64,000 bases of DNA from Adhaeribacter arboris (GTDB lineage: Bacteria; Bacteroidota; Bacteroidia; Cytophagales; Hymenobacteraceae). Where the stretch lies: NCBI RefSeq assembly GCF_003023845.1, contig NZ_PYFT01000001.1, positions 3,844,001-3,908,000 on the forward strand. Reading direction: 5' to 3'. The notes beneath the pieces are model-generated. The model was not told the origin of the DNA. It made no database searches and saw only the letters and a list, made by a program, of their open reading frames with translations. The translations under genes were made by a program, and so were the position numbers. Each line of letters begins with the position of its first letter. Positions within the stretch are counted from its first letter, which is position 1. This document shows, piece after piece, positions 8,879-18,308 of this stretch.

Positions 8879-9442
8879 CTATAAATAAGCTTCTTCCTGT
8901 TCGCGCAGGTAAGTGCTCAGGTCTTTCATGTGTTTGGTGATAGCAATACGGCCACTGCGGGTAAATTGCAGGATACCAAAAGGCGCTAGCTTCTCAAACA
9001 AGGCCCGGGTTTCTTCGCTGTGGCCCGTTTTTTCAATAATAATGTAATGCGGATCTACCGTAAGAATTCGCGCATTGCTGTCCCGGACAATACCTTCTAC
9101 CTGGCTACCATTAATCATCGAACTCATCGGGATTTTATACATCGCGATTTCCTGAAAAATGGTTTCTTCTTCCGGATAAAACGAAGCCCGCAGCACATCT
9201 ACCTGCTTCGCAATTTGTTTTACGAGCTTTTCTACCTGGGCGTAAGTAGTTTTAATAATGATAGTGTAGCGATACACATTTTTTACTTCAGATTCTGAGA
9301 CGGTGATACTTTCAATATTAATGTGCCGTCGGGTAAAAACGATGGTGATGCGGTTAAGTAGACCTACTTTATTTTCGGTAAAAGCAAATATGGTGTACGT
9401 TTTTTCTTCGCCTAAATCTATCTGGTAATCTTCTATCGCCAT
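8879..9442 (-). CDS. ilvN: Acetolactate synthase small (regulatory) subunit
   Basis: 187 aa. It is the regulatory partner of IlvB. The N-terminal ACT domain (about residues 15-90) contains FAFTENKVGLLNRITIVFTRR and NIESITVSESE, the classic IlvH/IlvN signature. The C-terminal ALS_ss_C domain follows (to ~170). It confers valine sensitivity and raises catalytic activity. It lies 152 bases after ilvB, and the stop codon TAG is followed directly by the family A repeat. Confidence 0.95.
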   Translation of the reverse strand: MAIEDYQIDLGEEKTYTIFAFTENKVGLLNRITIVFTRRHINIESITVSESEVKNVYRYTIIIKTTYAQVEKLVKQIAKQVDVLRASFYPEEETIFQEIAMYKIPMSSMINGSQVEGIVRDSNARILTVDPHYIIIEKTGHSEETRALFEKLAPFGILQFTRSGRIAITKHMKDLSTYLREQEEAYL

Positions 9443-9553
9443 TGTTGTTGGTAAATACTAAATGCTGTGTTCGTTTATTTTCTTGCCTGACAATCTGTTT
9501 TATAATCTTCCTTCAAATTTCTTGCTGCCGAGAGACTTGCCAATTTTATATTA

Positions 9554-9592
9554 TGGCTCTCTTCTCCGGAGAGAAGGAGCCAGGAGAAGAGG
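9554..9592. repeat. Palindromic spacer element between ilvB and ilvN
   Basis: GGCTCTCTTCTCCGGAGAG followed by AAGGAGCC folds into a hairpin within the 152-base ilvB-ilvN spacer. A second GGAGAAGAGG word follows, just before the ilvB stop. It is a different word family from the other spacers, but it again hugs the stop codon. Confidence 0.5.
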
Positions 9593-9594
9593 AA

Positions 9595-11340
9595 CTATGA
9601 TAACCGAATATTAGATACGGAATCGCCGGCGGGTACCATCGGGAATACGTTATCTTCTTTTTCCACTACTACTTCTAACACATAAGGCCCTTCGTGGTCG
9701 AGCATGGCTTGGATAGAACTTTCTAAAGTCTCGCGTTGCGTTACTTTATTGGCAGTTATACCATAAGCTTTAGCAATACCTACAAAATCAGGGTTTACCA
9801 TTTCCGTAAAAGAATACCGTTTCTGGTGGAACAGTTGCTGCCATTGACGCACCATACCCAGGAAGTTGTTATTTAAAATTAACACCTTCACTCCAATCTG
9901 GTACTGAAAAATACAGCCTAACTCTTGCAAGGTCATCTGGAAACCACCATCGCCAATTACCGCAATTACTTGCCGGTCCGGGGCACCCACTTTGGCACCC
10001 ATAGCGGCTGGCAAACAAAAGCCCATGGTACCTAAACCACCCGAAGTAATGTTGCTGCGGCGGGTATCTTTAAAATTATAATAACGCATAGCTACCATCT
10101 GGTGCTGCCCTACGTCAGTTACAATTACAGCTTTGCCTTCTGATAATTCGGAAACCAAATGCATAACTTCCGCCATTTTTAATTTTCCTTCAGTAGGCAA
10201 TATTTCGGGTGCAATTACTTTTTCGTATTCTATTTTAGCACAATCTCTAAATTTCTGCAGCCAGGCTTCGTGCTTGTTCTCGTTAATTAAAGGCAATAAT
10301 GCTTGTAAAGCGACTTTTGCATCGGCGTTAACGGCTACATCTGCCCGTACATTCTTGTTTATTTCGGCCGGGTCAATTTCTATGTGAATAATTTTGGCTT
10401 GTCGGGCATAGCACTTTAAATCGCCAGTTACCCGGTCATCGAAGCGCATGCCAACAGCAATGAGTACGTCGCACTCGTTCGTTAATAAATTTGGCCCGTA
10501 ATTACCATGCATGCCCAACATACCCACATTAAGCGGATGGTCAGTAGGCAAACCCGCTAACCCAAGAATGGTCCAGGCAGCCGGAATACCAGCTTTTTCA
10601 ATAAATGCTTTTAAGTCTTCCTGCGCGTTTGATAATAAAACACCTTGTCCCCAAAGTACATAGGGTTTTTTGGCATTATTAATTAATTCGGCCGCTGCTG
10701 CAATAGCTTTTTCATTAAGCTTAGGTACCGGATAATAGCTCGAAATGCGCTTACATTTCTTATATTCAAACTCGAACTTGGCATTCTGAGCATCCTTGGT
10801 AATATCAATTAAAACCGGACCAGGTCGGCCAGAAGTAGCAATGTAAAAAGCCTTAGCGATAGCTTCGGGTATTTCATCTGCTCGGGTAACCTGGTAATTC
10901 CATTTTGTTACCGGCATGGTAACACCCAGTACATCCGTTTCCTGAAAAGCATCTGTACCCAGCAAGTGGGAAGCTACCTGACCGGTAATGCACACCAAAG
11001 GAGTAGAGTCAATCTGGGCATCGGCAATACCCGTAATTAAATTAGTAGCGCCCGGACCAGATGTAGCAAAACAAACTCCTGGTTTACCAGTAATACGGGC
11101 GTAACCTTGAGCGGCATGTGCACCACCTTGTTCGTGACGCACTAAATGATGTTTTAGTTGATCTGCAAAGTCGTATAGGGCATCATAAATGGGCATAATG
11201 GCTCCGCCCGGATATCCGAATATAGTATCGACACCTTCTTCGAGCAAGGACAGCAGAAGCCCCTGAGCTCCGGTTACCATTTTCTTTTCCGTTATTATTA
11301 CCTTTTCCTTTTCTGATGCCTCGGCTACTAATGCGTTCAT
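9595..11340 (-). CDS. ilvB: Acetolactate synthase large (catalytic) subunit
   Basis: 581 aa. This TPP- and FAD-dependent enzyme condenses pyruvate with pyruvate or 2-oxobutanoate. The N-terminal Pyr domain has GYPGGAIMPIYDAL and the activating Glu in RHEQGGAHAAQGYAR. The central FAD domain follows. The C-terminal PP domain carries the Mg/TPP motif GDGGFQMTLQELGCI...NNNFLGMVRQWQ. The length is normal. The first ~18 residues (EASEKEKVIITEKK) are a variable extension. The gene follows ilvD by 121 bases. Confidence 0.97.
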   Translation of the reverse strand: MNALVAEASEKEKVIITEKKMVTGAQGLLLSLLEEGVDTIFGYPGGAIMPIYDALYDFADQLKHHLVRHEQGGAHAAQGYARITGKPGVCFATSGPGATNLITGIADAQIDSTPLVCITGQVASHLLGTDAFQETDVLGVTMPVTKWNYQVTRADEIPEAIAKAFYIATSGRPGPVLIDITKDAQNAKFEFEYKKCKRISSYYPVPKLNEKAIAAAAELINNAKKPYVLWGQGVLLSNAQEDLKAFIEKAGIPAAWTILGLAGLPTDHPLNVGMLGMHGNYGPNLLTNECDVLIAVGMRFDDRVTGDLKCYARQAKIIHIEIDPAEINKNVRADVAVNADAKVALQALLPLINENKHEAWLQKFRDCAKIEYEKVIAPEILPTEGKLKMAEVMHLVSELSEGKAVIVTDVGQHQMVAMRYYNFKDTRRSNITSGGLGTMGFCLPAAMGAKVGAPDRQVIAVIGDGGFQMTLQELGCIFQYQIGVKVLILNNNFLGMVRQWQQLFHQKRYSFTEMVNPDFVGIAKAYGITANKVTQRETLESSIQAMLDHEGPYVLEVVVEKEDNVFPMVPAGDSVSNIRLS

Positions 11341-11461
11341 GACTTTTAGACTTTAGAATTTGGATTTATCTCTTTGGTTTATATTACTATATAAGCCATT
11401 TTTAATGCAAAAAATTTCACTATTCTTTAATTTCCGTTGAGTAAAACGGAATAAGTTTTTT

Positions 11462-13165
11462 TTATCTATCCGTTACACAACCTTCGGAGGCCGACGAAAC
11501 AGATTTAGCGTATTTATATAATATACCGGAGGTTTTCCGTAACGGTCGTGGCTGCCAAGCTGCTTTGCGTTTAGCAATTTCTTCGTCGGTTAAAGCCACT
11601 TCCAGTTTATTATTCACGGCATCAATAATAATTTTGTCACCATCCTGTAATAAAGCAATGGTACCGCCTTCCTGGGCTTCCGGGGTAATATGGCCTACTA
11701 CAAAACCATGGGTACCGCCTGAGAAACGGCCATCCGTAATTAACGCCACCGATTTACCTAAACCTGCACCCATTATTAAAGAAGTAGGCTTCAGCATCTC
11801 CGGCATACCTGGGCCACCTTTCGGACCTTCGTACCGGATAACAATTACATCACCTTCTTTTACTTTACCCGCTAAAATACCGTCATTCGCTTCAAACTCT
11901 CCGTCGAATACTTTGGCGGTGCCTTCAAAACGCTCACCTTCCTTACCGGTAATTTTGGCTACCGCTCCTTGCTCCGCTAAGTTACCGTATAAAATACGCA
12001 GGTGACCTGTTTCTTTGATAGGATTACTAAGAGGCATAATAACATCCTGGCCAGGAGTTAAACCCGGCAAGTCAGCTAAATTTTCAGCTATGGTTTTGCC
12101 AGTTACGGTTAAGCAGTCGCCGTGGAGCAATCCTTCTTTCAGTAACATTTTCATTACTGCCGGTATGCCACCCACTTTATGCACAGCTTCCATGTGGTAT
12201 TTCCCGCTTGGTTTCATATCGCCTAATAGCGGGGTTTTATTGCTGATGCGCTGAAAATCGTCGATGGTAATATCTACCCCCAAAGTATTGGCAATAGCTA
12301 ATAAGTGTAATACTGCATTGGTAGAACCACCTAATACCGTAATTACCACCATAGCATTTTCAAAAGCCTTTTTGGTTAAGATATCTTTAGGCTTGATATC
12401 TTTTTCGAGCAGTTGGCGAATAGCAATACCCGCCTGAATACATTCTTCGCTTTTTTCGGGGCTAACAGCCGGATTAGAAGAACTATAAGGCAAGCTCATA
12501 CCCATGGCTTCAATCGCCGACGACATGGTATTGGCCGTATACATACCCCCACAAGCTCCAGCGCCGGGGCAAGCATGTTCAATGACGCCTTTAAAATCTT
12601 CCGGCGAAATGGTACCGGCATATTTTTCACCTAATGCTTCGAACGCTGATACAATGTCTAATTTCTTATCGGTGAACTTACCCGCTGCATCGCAATAATT
12701 ACCTGGAGCAATAGTACCCCCGTAAACCAGAATGGCCGGCCGGTTTAGCCGGGCAAAACCAATCATAGCGCCCGGCATATTCTTATCGCAACCTACAACG
12801 GCAATAACCCCGTCGTAGCTTTGGGCGTTTACTACGGTTTCAATAGAGTCAGCAATAATATCGCGGGAAGGCAAAGAATAGCGCATGCCGGGGGTTCCCA
12901 TGGAAATTCCATCGCTAACGCCAATGGCATGAAATATTAAACCAATTACATCTTCGGTGCTGTTCGTACCTTTCTTTACCAGTTGGGCCAGGTCGTTGAG
13001 GTGCATATTACACGGGTTGCCCTCAAAACCAGTACTCACAATACCAATCTGAGCTTTTTTCAGGTCATCGTCGCTTAAGCCAATGGCGTGCAACATAGCC
13101 TGCGCCGCTGGGTTAGTTTCTTCCTGGGTAACGAGGTAACTGTAACGGTTTAATTTAGTACTCAT
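11462..13165 (-). CDS. ilvD: Dihydroxy-acid dehydratase
   Basis: 567 aa, full length. This Fe-S enzyme dehydrates dihydroxy-isovalerate and -methylvalerate to the 2-oxo acids of valine and isoleucine. The cluster and Mg segments CDKNMPGAM and [30 protein letters not shown] are intact, as is the C-terminal motif [19 protein letters not shown]. It is the first gene of the operon, preceded by a 24-codon leader peptide and a terminator (13306-13438) that make translation-coupled attenuation likely. A family C repeat touches its start codon. Confidence 0.97.
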   Translation of the reverse strand: MSTKLNRYSYLVTQEETNPAAQAMLHAIGLSDDDLKKAQIGIVSTGFEGNPCNMHLNDLAQLVKKGTNSTEDVIGLIFHAIGVSDGISMGTPGMRYSLPSRDIIADSIETVVNAQSYDGVIAVVGCDKNMPGAMIGFARLNRPAILVYGGTIAPGNYCDAAGKFTDKKLDIVSAFEALGEKYAGTISPEDFKGVIEHACPGAGACGGMYTANTMSSAIEAMGMSLPYSSSNPAVSPEKSEECIQAGIAIRQLLEKDIKPKDILTKKAFENAMVVITVLGGSTNAVLHLLAIANTLGVDITIDDFQRISNKTPLLGDMKPSGKYHMEAVHKVGGIPAVMKMLLKEGLLHGDCLTVTGKTIAENLADLPGLTPGQDVIMPLSNPIKETGHLRILYGNLAEQGAVAKITGKEGERFEGTAKVFDGEFEANDGILAGKVKEGDVIVIRYEGPKGGPGMPEMLKPTSLIMGAGLGKSVALITDGRFSGGTHGFVVGHITPEAQEGGTIALLQDGDKIIIDAVNNKLEVALTDEEIAKRKAAWQPRPLRKTSGILYKYAKSVSSASEGCVTDR

Positions 13166-13205
13166 TTTTTTAGTTAAAAAGTTAAAAGTTGAAAGGTTAG
13201 AAGGT
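13166..13205. repeat. Family C boundary repeat at the ilvD start
   Basis: The words AGTTAAAAAGTTAAAAGTTG and AAAGGTTAGAAGGTTG directly adjoin the ilvD start codon. The element belongs to the same family as those around sucA, sucB and lpdA. No matching second arm is seen nearby. Confidence 0.5.
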
Positions 13206-13305
13206 TGTTACCAAACGGCAACATTACCTTTCTTTTAAAACAAATAAATTTTTAATAATTGAAATTTATCGTTCCGCCAAGCATGAATATTTTCGGCATT
13301 ACGGT

Positions 13306-13341
13306 AAAAAAAAGCGCCACTCTTGTTGAAGGAATGGCGCT
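13306..13341 (-). terminator. Attenuator terminator upstream of ilvD
   Basis: On the minus strand AGCGCCATTCCTT pairs with AAGAGTGGCGCT (one G-U pair, one bulge), followed by eight T. It ends 140 bases before the ilvD start and lies 22 bases after the stop codon of a short leader ORF. An intrinsic terminator between leader and first gene is what attenuation requires. Confidence 0.85.
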
Positions 13342-13363
13342 GATTATATTTTATCAAAACAGA

Positions 13364-13438
13364 TTACACCATCCATCGTTTAGCGTCGATAATGACGCTA
13401 AAAATAATTCGGCTCAATACAGAAGATGTAAATAACAT
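13364..13438 (-). CDS. ilv leader peptide, 24 aa (attenuation)
   Basis: A short ORF reading MLFTSSVLSRIIFSVIIDAK then RWMV. Nine of its 24 residues are Leu, Ile or Val, clustered as VL-RII-VII, exactly the amino acids this operon makes. The Val-Ile-Ile control codons lie in a perfect 9-bp hairpin (13379-13402, TTTAGCGTC / GACGCTAAA). The ORF stop is 22 bases before the terminator. The distal segment GGATGGTG (13367-13374) can pair with the ascending arm of the terminator (CGCCATTCC), giving an antiterminator. Family knowledge: this is the layout of enteric ilv and thr attenuators. Inference: ribosome stalling for lack of Ile/Val frees ilvD transcription. Confidence 0.8.
   Translation of the reverse strand: MLFTSSVLSRIIFSVIIDAKRWMV
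13379..13402 (-). promoter_or_regulatory. Pause/protector hairpin within the ilv leader ORF
   Basis: A perfect 9-bp stem with a 6-base loop formed by codons 13-20 of the leader peptide. A ribosome stalled on the Val-Ile-Ile codons would open it, freeing downstream sequence to pair with the terminator. Confidence 0.7.
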
Positions 13439-14023
13439 ATGTTTCTCTTTCGGATAACAGTGTTGCTTAAAGCGTCGCTAATGTAAAGAACAATTTTTAA
13501 AAACCAAAAATTAAGATTTCAATTTTGTTTGAATATTTCAAACTTGGTTTAGAAATTATAAAATCAAAAACGTTATTTCTTAGAATATTTTCAGTAAAAA
13601 AGCATTAAAAAGATAATCGTTGATAATTATTAAATAATTAGCCTTCATTTTTGCAAAACAATAAAAAGTGAAACAAAAAACTGCATTACTCAATTTGGTT
13701 ATAGCTGATTATCAGATAATAATATTATATTTTTACTATTAATTACTTCTTTTTAGATGCCAACCCTATCCGGAACAGGAAATTTTAGTCCTTTATTCTA
13801 CTATTTACTTATTAAATGTTAGATAAGACTTAATAAAATAGGTAAGTAACTGAAAGTTTTATTCATTTTGTTTTGAGATTTTGAAAATTATCGAGTTTCT
13901 TTCGCCGCGCAAAATTTTAAGGTTATTCAGGTAAGTACGAAAATCTTAAATCTATGCCACCCTAATATGGCGCAGTAAGTGTCGTTTCAGGAAAATATAA
14001 TCTGTTTTTATTTTAAGTTTCAC
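13439..14023. other. Divergent ilv/thr regulatory spacer
   Basis: This AT-rich stretch must hold the promoter of the ilv leader transcript and that of thrA. I could not find a convincing TTTG/TAnnTTTG pair on either strand. There is no Thr/Ile-rich leader peptide with a terminator in front of thrA, so thr control by attenuation is not supported here. A small GCCA/TGGC hairpin at about 13954-13972 has no T-run. Confidence 0.4.
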
Positions 14024-16468
14024 ATGATAGTTTTAAAGTTTGGTGGGTCTTCGGTGAGCACTCCGGAGAATATTTTAAAAGTACTGGCGGTGGTAAAATC
14101 GCATTCGTCGGTGCATGAGTTAGCAGTGGTGGTTTCTGCTTTTGGTGGGGTTACGGATAGCTTAATTAATACGAGCCGGTTAGCTGAGAAAGGTGATTTA
14201 GCTTATAAACAAGAACTCAAAAAACTGGAAGAACGCCACTTGGCTGCCGTTAAAGAACTTATCCACGCTACCCGCCAAAGCGCTATTATTGCCAACGTAA
14301 AGTTTTTATTGAACGAGCTCGAAGATATTCTGCAAGGTGTATTTCTGGTAAAAGAACTGAGCTTAAAAACCCTGGATTTTATTTCGAGTTTTGGGGAGCG
14401 TTTATCGTCGTACCTCATTGCGGAAGCATTTAAAGAAAACGGTTTACCTGCCTTCGCTGCCGATTACCGGCAGTTGATTGTTACCGACCGAACTTACGGT
14501 AATGCCAAAGTACAGTTCGAAGTAACCAATGCTCGCATTAAACAATATTTAACCAACAATCGCGAGTTACCGGTTATCCCGGGTTTTGTAGCTACTACCG
14601 AACATGGTGAAACCACTACTTTGGGCCGGGGCGGCTCCGACTATACGGCTGCTATCGTGGCTGCCGCTCTGGACTCGGCTAGTTTAGAAATCTGGACCGA
14701 TGTAAACGGCATGATGACTGCTGACCCACGCCGGGTAAAAAACGCTATTCCGATTGAGGAGTTATCGTACGAAGAAGCCTTAGAGTTATCTTACTTTGGG
14801 GCAAAAATTATTTATCCGCCTACCATTCAGCCGGCATTAAGTAAAAAAATTCCGATTCGGTTAAAAAACACGTTCGAACCGGATGCGCCCGGTACGCTTA
14901 TTTCCCAAAATCCGCGGAAGAGCGAAGCCCCGGTAAAAGGGATTGCTTCCATCGAAAATATCTCTTTGCTTACTATTTCGGGCAGCGGTATGGTGGGTGC
15001 CAGTGGTATTGCCATGCGTTTTTTTGGCGCCTTAGCCACCCAAAAGATAAACGTAATTTTAATTACCCAAGCCTCCTCGGAGCACTCCATTAGCGTAGGT
15101 ATTAACCAGCGCGACGCTACCCGGGCCCAACTGGCAATTGAACAAGAGTTTCAACTGGAAATGCAGGCTGGCATTGTGGATAAAGTAAATATCCAGAACG
15201 ATTTAGCGATTTTGGCTTTAGTAGGTCTGAATATGAAAAACACTCCCGGTATTGCTGGTAAATTATTTAGTTCGCTGGGCCGTAATGGTATTAATATTAT
15301 TGCCATTGCTCAAGGCACTTCTGAGCTTAATATTTCCTGCGTTATCCAGAAAAAAGACGAAGAAAAAGCTTTAAATACTATTCACGAAGCTTTCTTCCTT
15401 TCGGATATAAAAACCTTACATTTATTTGTGGTGGGTACCGGTACCGTGGGCGCTACTTTGCTCAAACAAATTAAGAACCAAGCCCCTAACCTTTACAAAA
15501 CCTTATCTATCGATATTAAACTGATTGGCCTTACCAACAGCAAAAAAGCGGTATTTAACGAGGCGGGAATTCCTTGGCCGAATTGGGAAGAAGTTTTTGA
15601 AAATAATAGCCGGGAGTCGAATATAGAAGTATTTGTCGAGCGTATGGCCGAGCTTAACTTACCGAATGCCATATTTGTGGATTGCACCGCTAATCCGGAA
15701 GTAGCCGCCACTTATAAATTTTTGTTGGAACGAAGTATTTCCATTGTAACGCCGAATAAAATTGCGGCTTCGAGTAATTACCATACGTACAAAGAATTAA
15801 AGAGCCTGGCGGCGAAGCGCGGGGTAAAATATTTGTACGAAACTAACGTAGGGGCTGGCTTACCAATTATTAGCACCTTAAACGATTTAATCCGGAGCGG
15901 CGATAAGGTTCTCAAAATTGAAGGTATTTTCTCGGGAACGATGAATTACCTGTTTAATACCGTAAGTGCGGACAAAAAGCTGAGTACCGTGGTGCAGGAA
16001 GCCATGGATTTAGGTTACGCCGAACCTGACCCGCGCATTGACTTAAGCGGCAAAGATGTGGCCCGTAAAATTATGATTCTGGCCCGCGAAACGGGTGATA
16101 ATTTAGAATTGGAGGATGTGCACATTAATCCGTTTTTACCAACCAATTGTTTACAAGACTCCCCAATGGACGAATTCTGGCAAAACCTGCGTTCGTACGA
16201 AGACACCTTCGAAACACAACGAGCTGAAGTAGAAAAACAAAACAAAGGCTACCGCTTAGTAGCGTCCTGGGAAGATGGTAAAGCCCGCATAGAACTGCGC
16301 GAAGTAGATAAAAGCCATCCGTTTTACTCTGTTTCTGGTTCTGATAATATTATCTTATTTACCACCGAACGCTACAAAATGCAGCCACTGATTGTGAAAG
16401 GTTCCGGGGCCGGTGCCGAAGTAACCGCCGCCGGTGTATTTGCCGATATTATCCGGATTGCAAGTTAG
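14024..16468 (+). CDS. thrA: Bifunctional aspartokinase / homoserine dehydrogenase I
   Basis: 814 aa. It catalyses two steps of the aspartate pathway: phosphorylation of aspartate and reduction of aspartate semialdehyde to homoserine. The kinase domain starts at VLKFGGSSVS (residues 4-13) and contains GFVATTEHGETTTLGRGGSDY. Two ACT repeats follow (about 315-460). The dehydrogenase begins at VVGTGTVGATLLKQI (~465) and includes TPNKIA, and GIFSGTMNYLFN. I chose ATG 14024; a GTG at 13979 would add 15 residues not typical of the family. The spacing to thrB is 99 bases and is filled by an inverted repeat. Confidence 0.96.
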   Translation: MIVLKFGGSSVSTPENILKVLAVVKSHSSVHELAVVVSAFGGVTDSLINTSRLAEKGDLAYKQELKKLEERHLAAVKELIHATRQSAIIANVKFLLNELEDILQGVFLVKELSLKTLDFISSFGERLSSYLIAEAFKENGLPAFAADYRQLIVTDRTYGNAKVQFEVTNARIKQYLTNNRELPVIPGFVATTEHGETTTLGRGGSDYTAAIVAAALDSASLEIWTDVNGMMTADPRRVKNAIPIEELSYEEALELSYFGAKIIYPPTIQPALSKKIPIRLKNTFEPDAPGTLISQNPRKSEAPVKGIASIENISLLTISGSGMVGASGIAMRFFGALATQKINVILITQASSEHSISVGINQRDATRAQLAIEQEFQLEMQAGIVDKVNIQNDLAILALVGLNMKNTPGIAGKLFSSLGRNGINIIAIAQGTSELNISCVIQKKDEEKALNTIHEAFFLSDIKTLHLFVVGTGTVGATLLKQIKNQAPNLYKTLSIDIKLIGLTNSKKAVFNEAGIPWPNWEEVFENNSRESNIEVFVERMAELNLPNAIFVDCTANPEVAATYKFLLERSISIVTPNKIAASSNYHTYKELKSLAAKRGVKYLYETNVGAGLPIISTLNDLIRSGDKVLKIEGIFSGTMNYLFNTVSADKKLSTVVQEAMDLGYAEPDPRIDLSGKDVARKIMILARETGDNLELEDVHINPFLPTNCLQDSPMDEFWQNLRSYEDTFETQRAEVEKQNKGYRLVASWEDGKARIELREVDKSHPFYSVSGSDNIILFTTERYKMQPLIVKGSGAGAEVTAAGVFADIIRIAS

Positions 16469-16470
16469 GT

Positions 16471-16565
16471 ATTAGTCCATGGTCGATGGTCCATAGTCCA
16501 TCGACCATGATAAAAAATATATAAAGATTTGTCTGTGGACTATGGACCATGGACTATCGACTAAT
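16471..16565. repeat. Spacer-filling inverted repeat between thrA and thrB (family A)
   Basis: The left arm from 16471 (ATTAGTCCATGGTCGATGG...) and the right arm ending at 16565 pair over about 30 bases with three mismatches, one of them a G-U wobble. The stem starts 2 bases after the thrA stop and ends 2 bases before the thrB start, so folding the mRNA would place stop and start side by side. Confidence 0.85.
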
Positions 16566-16567
16566 CT

Positions 16568-17494
16568 ATGAGTAACAGTATTAAAATATTTTCCCCGGCC
16601 ACCGTTGCGAACGTGGCCTGTGGATTCGACATATTGGGATTTGCGCTCGACCATCCGGGCGATGAAATTCAGGTAAGTTTAAAAGATTCACCGGGTATTA
16701 CGGTATTAAATCAAACCAAGGACACGGTTTTCCCGGCAGACGTTAATAAAAATACAGCGGTAGTTTCGTTGCAAGCTTATTTATCGCACATGGGTTCGGA
16801 ACAAGGGTTTGAAATTACTTTTACCAAAAAAATTAAACCCGGCAGTGGTATTGGTTCCAGTTCGGCCAGCGCTGCGGCTAGTGTTTTTGCGGCTAACGAA
16901 TTATTAGGCAATCCTATCAACAAGGAAAACCTGGTACAATTTGCCATGCAGGGCGAAAAAGCCGCTTGTGGCGTAGCGCACGCCGATAACGTAGCTCCTG
17001 CTCTGCTGGGAGGATTTGTGCTGGTTCGCTCCTACGACCCACTGGATATTATTTCTATCCCTTACCCGGAAGAGTTATACTGTACTATTATTCATCCACA
17101 AATAGAGGTAAAAACCGAAGATGCCCGCAAAATTTTACGCCAGGGAATTTCGCTGAAAGACGCCGTGAAACAATGGGGCAACGTAGGTGGCTTAATTGCT
17201 GGTTTAATGAAAGGTGATTACGCACTTATAGGCCGTTCGCTGGAAGATGCTATTATCGAACCTATTCGTTCTATTTTAATTCCGGGGTATGATGCCGTGA
17301 AAGAAGCTGCTTTAGAAGCAGGCGCTTTGGGTTGCTGCATTTCTGGTTCCGGTCCCAGCATGTTCGCCTTAAGTCGTTCTTTAGAAGAAGCAACTCAGAT
17401 TGCCGCCGCTATGAAAAAAGCCTTTACTCACTACGAAATTGATAATATCGATTATGTATCTAAGGTAAACAGCCAAGGGCCAAAGGTTATTTAG
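16568..17494 (+). CDS. thrB: Homoserine kinase
   Basis: 308 aa, a GHMP-family kinase making O-phosphohomoserine. The N-terminus KIFSPATVANVACGFDILGFAL is diagnostic for ThrB. The ATP loop is KPGSGIGSSSASAAASVFA and the C-terminal GHMP motif is GALGCCISGSGPSMFALS. The length is normal. The stop codon is immediately followed by a family B repeat. In a usual thr operon thrC would follow; here an HNH gene and a SnoaL-like remnant separate them. Confidence 0.96.
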   Translation: MSNSIKIFSPATVANVACGFDILGFALDHPGDEIQVSLKDSPGITVLNQTKDTVFPADVNKNTAVVSLQAYLSHMGSEQGFEITFTKKIKPGSGIGSSSASAAASVFAANELLGNPINKENLVQFAMQGEKAACGVAHADNVAPALLGGFVLVRSYDPLDIISIPYPEELYCTIIHPQIEVKTEDARKILRQGISLKDAVKQWGNVGGLIAGLMKGDYALIGRSLEDAIIEPIRSILIPGYDAVKEAALEAGALGCCISGSGPSMFALSRSLEEATQIAAAMKKAFTHYEIDNIDYVSKVNSQGPKVI

Positions 17495-17528
17495 TTGCTG
17501 GTTGTTCGTTGTTGGTTATTAGCTAACT
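17492..17528. repeat. Family B boundary repeat after thrB
   Basis: TAGTTGCTGGTTGTTCGTTG and TTGGTTATTAGC words begin with the thrB stop codon itself. This looks like one arm of a spacer hairpin. The partner expected before thrC is of a different family (A). Confidence 0.6.
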
Positions 17529-17542
17529 TAATCTATAATGTT

Positions 17543-18288
17543 ATGACATATGGAGAATTATTAAGTACCGAAAACTGGCATCTTAAACGAAATAATATTA
17601 TTAGACGAGATAAGGCTAAATGTACAATATGCGCTAATTTTAGATTATATGATAAAAAGGAATTTGGTTTAGTAAGTGGTATTTCATCATTTAATAAAGG
17701 CACTAAACTTTATATTGAATCAAAGTTTAGAGAGGAATTCTTTGTATTCACTTCTAAAAGAAATATTGAGCCTAGCGCAACAATAATAGTCTATGAATAC
17801 TTACTAAAAGAAGATAAGATAATCAGCTTGATAATTCACAAGTAACATTAGATAAGGATTTTGTATCAATAATAGCTTTAGGCTATTTTAAGGAGGATAA
17901 TCAAACTGTGTACTTCTTTGATAATAATGTAGATGACGATGTAAAAGCATGTTTTTTAATAAAAGATTTTAATACTATTGATTACAACTCTTTAAAAAAT
18001 TTGGAAATTATACACATTAAAGGGTTACATGTCCATCATAAGTATTACCAAGATGAATTACTTCCTTGGGAGTATCCAAATGATGCTTTAACAACATTAT
18101 GTTGGCATTGTCATAAAGAATTACATGAAAATGGGAAATTAAGGTGGTTAGATAAGAATGGCTTAGAAAAAGGCGTTTTAACTAATTGTTCCCGTTGTCA
18201 TGGTGCGGGAGTGTTCCCCGAATATAAACACGTTAATAGTGGCATTTGCTTTCAATGTCACGGAGCAAAGTATAAAGAATTGGCTTAA
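17543..18288 (+). pseudogene. HNH endonuclease-like gene with C-terminal zinc ribbon, frameshifted
   Basis: Two overlapping frames together read as one protein of about 245 aa. The first (17543-17845) starts MTYGELLSTENWHLKRNNII and has RRDKAKCTIC, a CxxC knuckle. The second frame is open from 17818 and carries the HNH core (GLHVHHKYY, then PWEYPNDALTTLCWHCHKELHE) and two CxxC pairs (CSRCHGAG, CFQCHGAK) resembling a DnaJ-type zinc ribbon. The join lies between 17818 and 17843, so a single-base indel or sequencing error is likely. The segment is clearly more AT-rich than thrB and thrC, so it looks acquired. Function as a nuclease is inference from the HNH motif. Confidence 0.7.
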
Positions 18289-18308
18289 ATCATTTAAAGC
18301 TAACCTAC

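Noticed and set aside
11565-12698. Several plus-strand ORFs opposite ilvD
   Set aside because: Shadows of a strongly conserved gene; no independent motif.
13757-13822. Possible thr leader peptide (MPTLSGTGNF...)
   Set aside because: Only two Thr, no Ile cluster, and no terminator between it and thrA.
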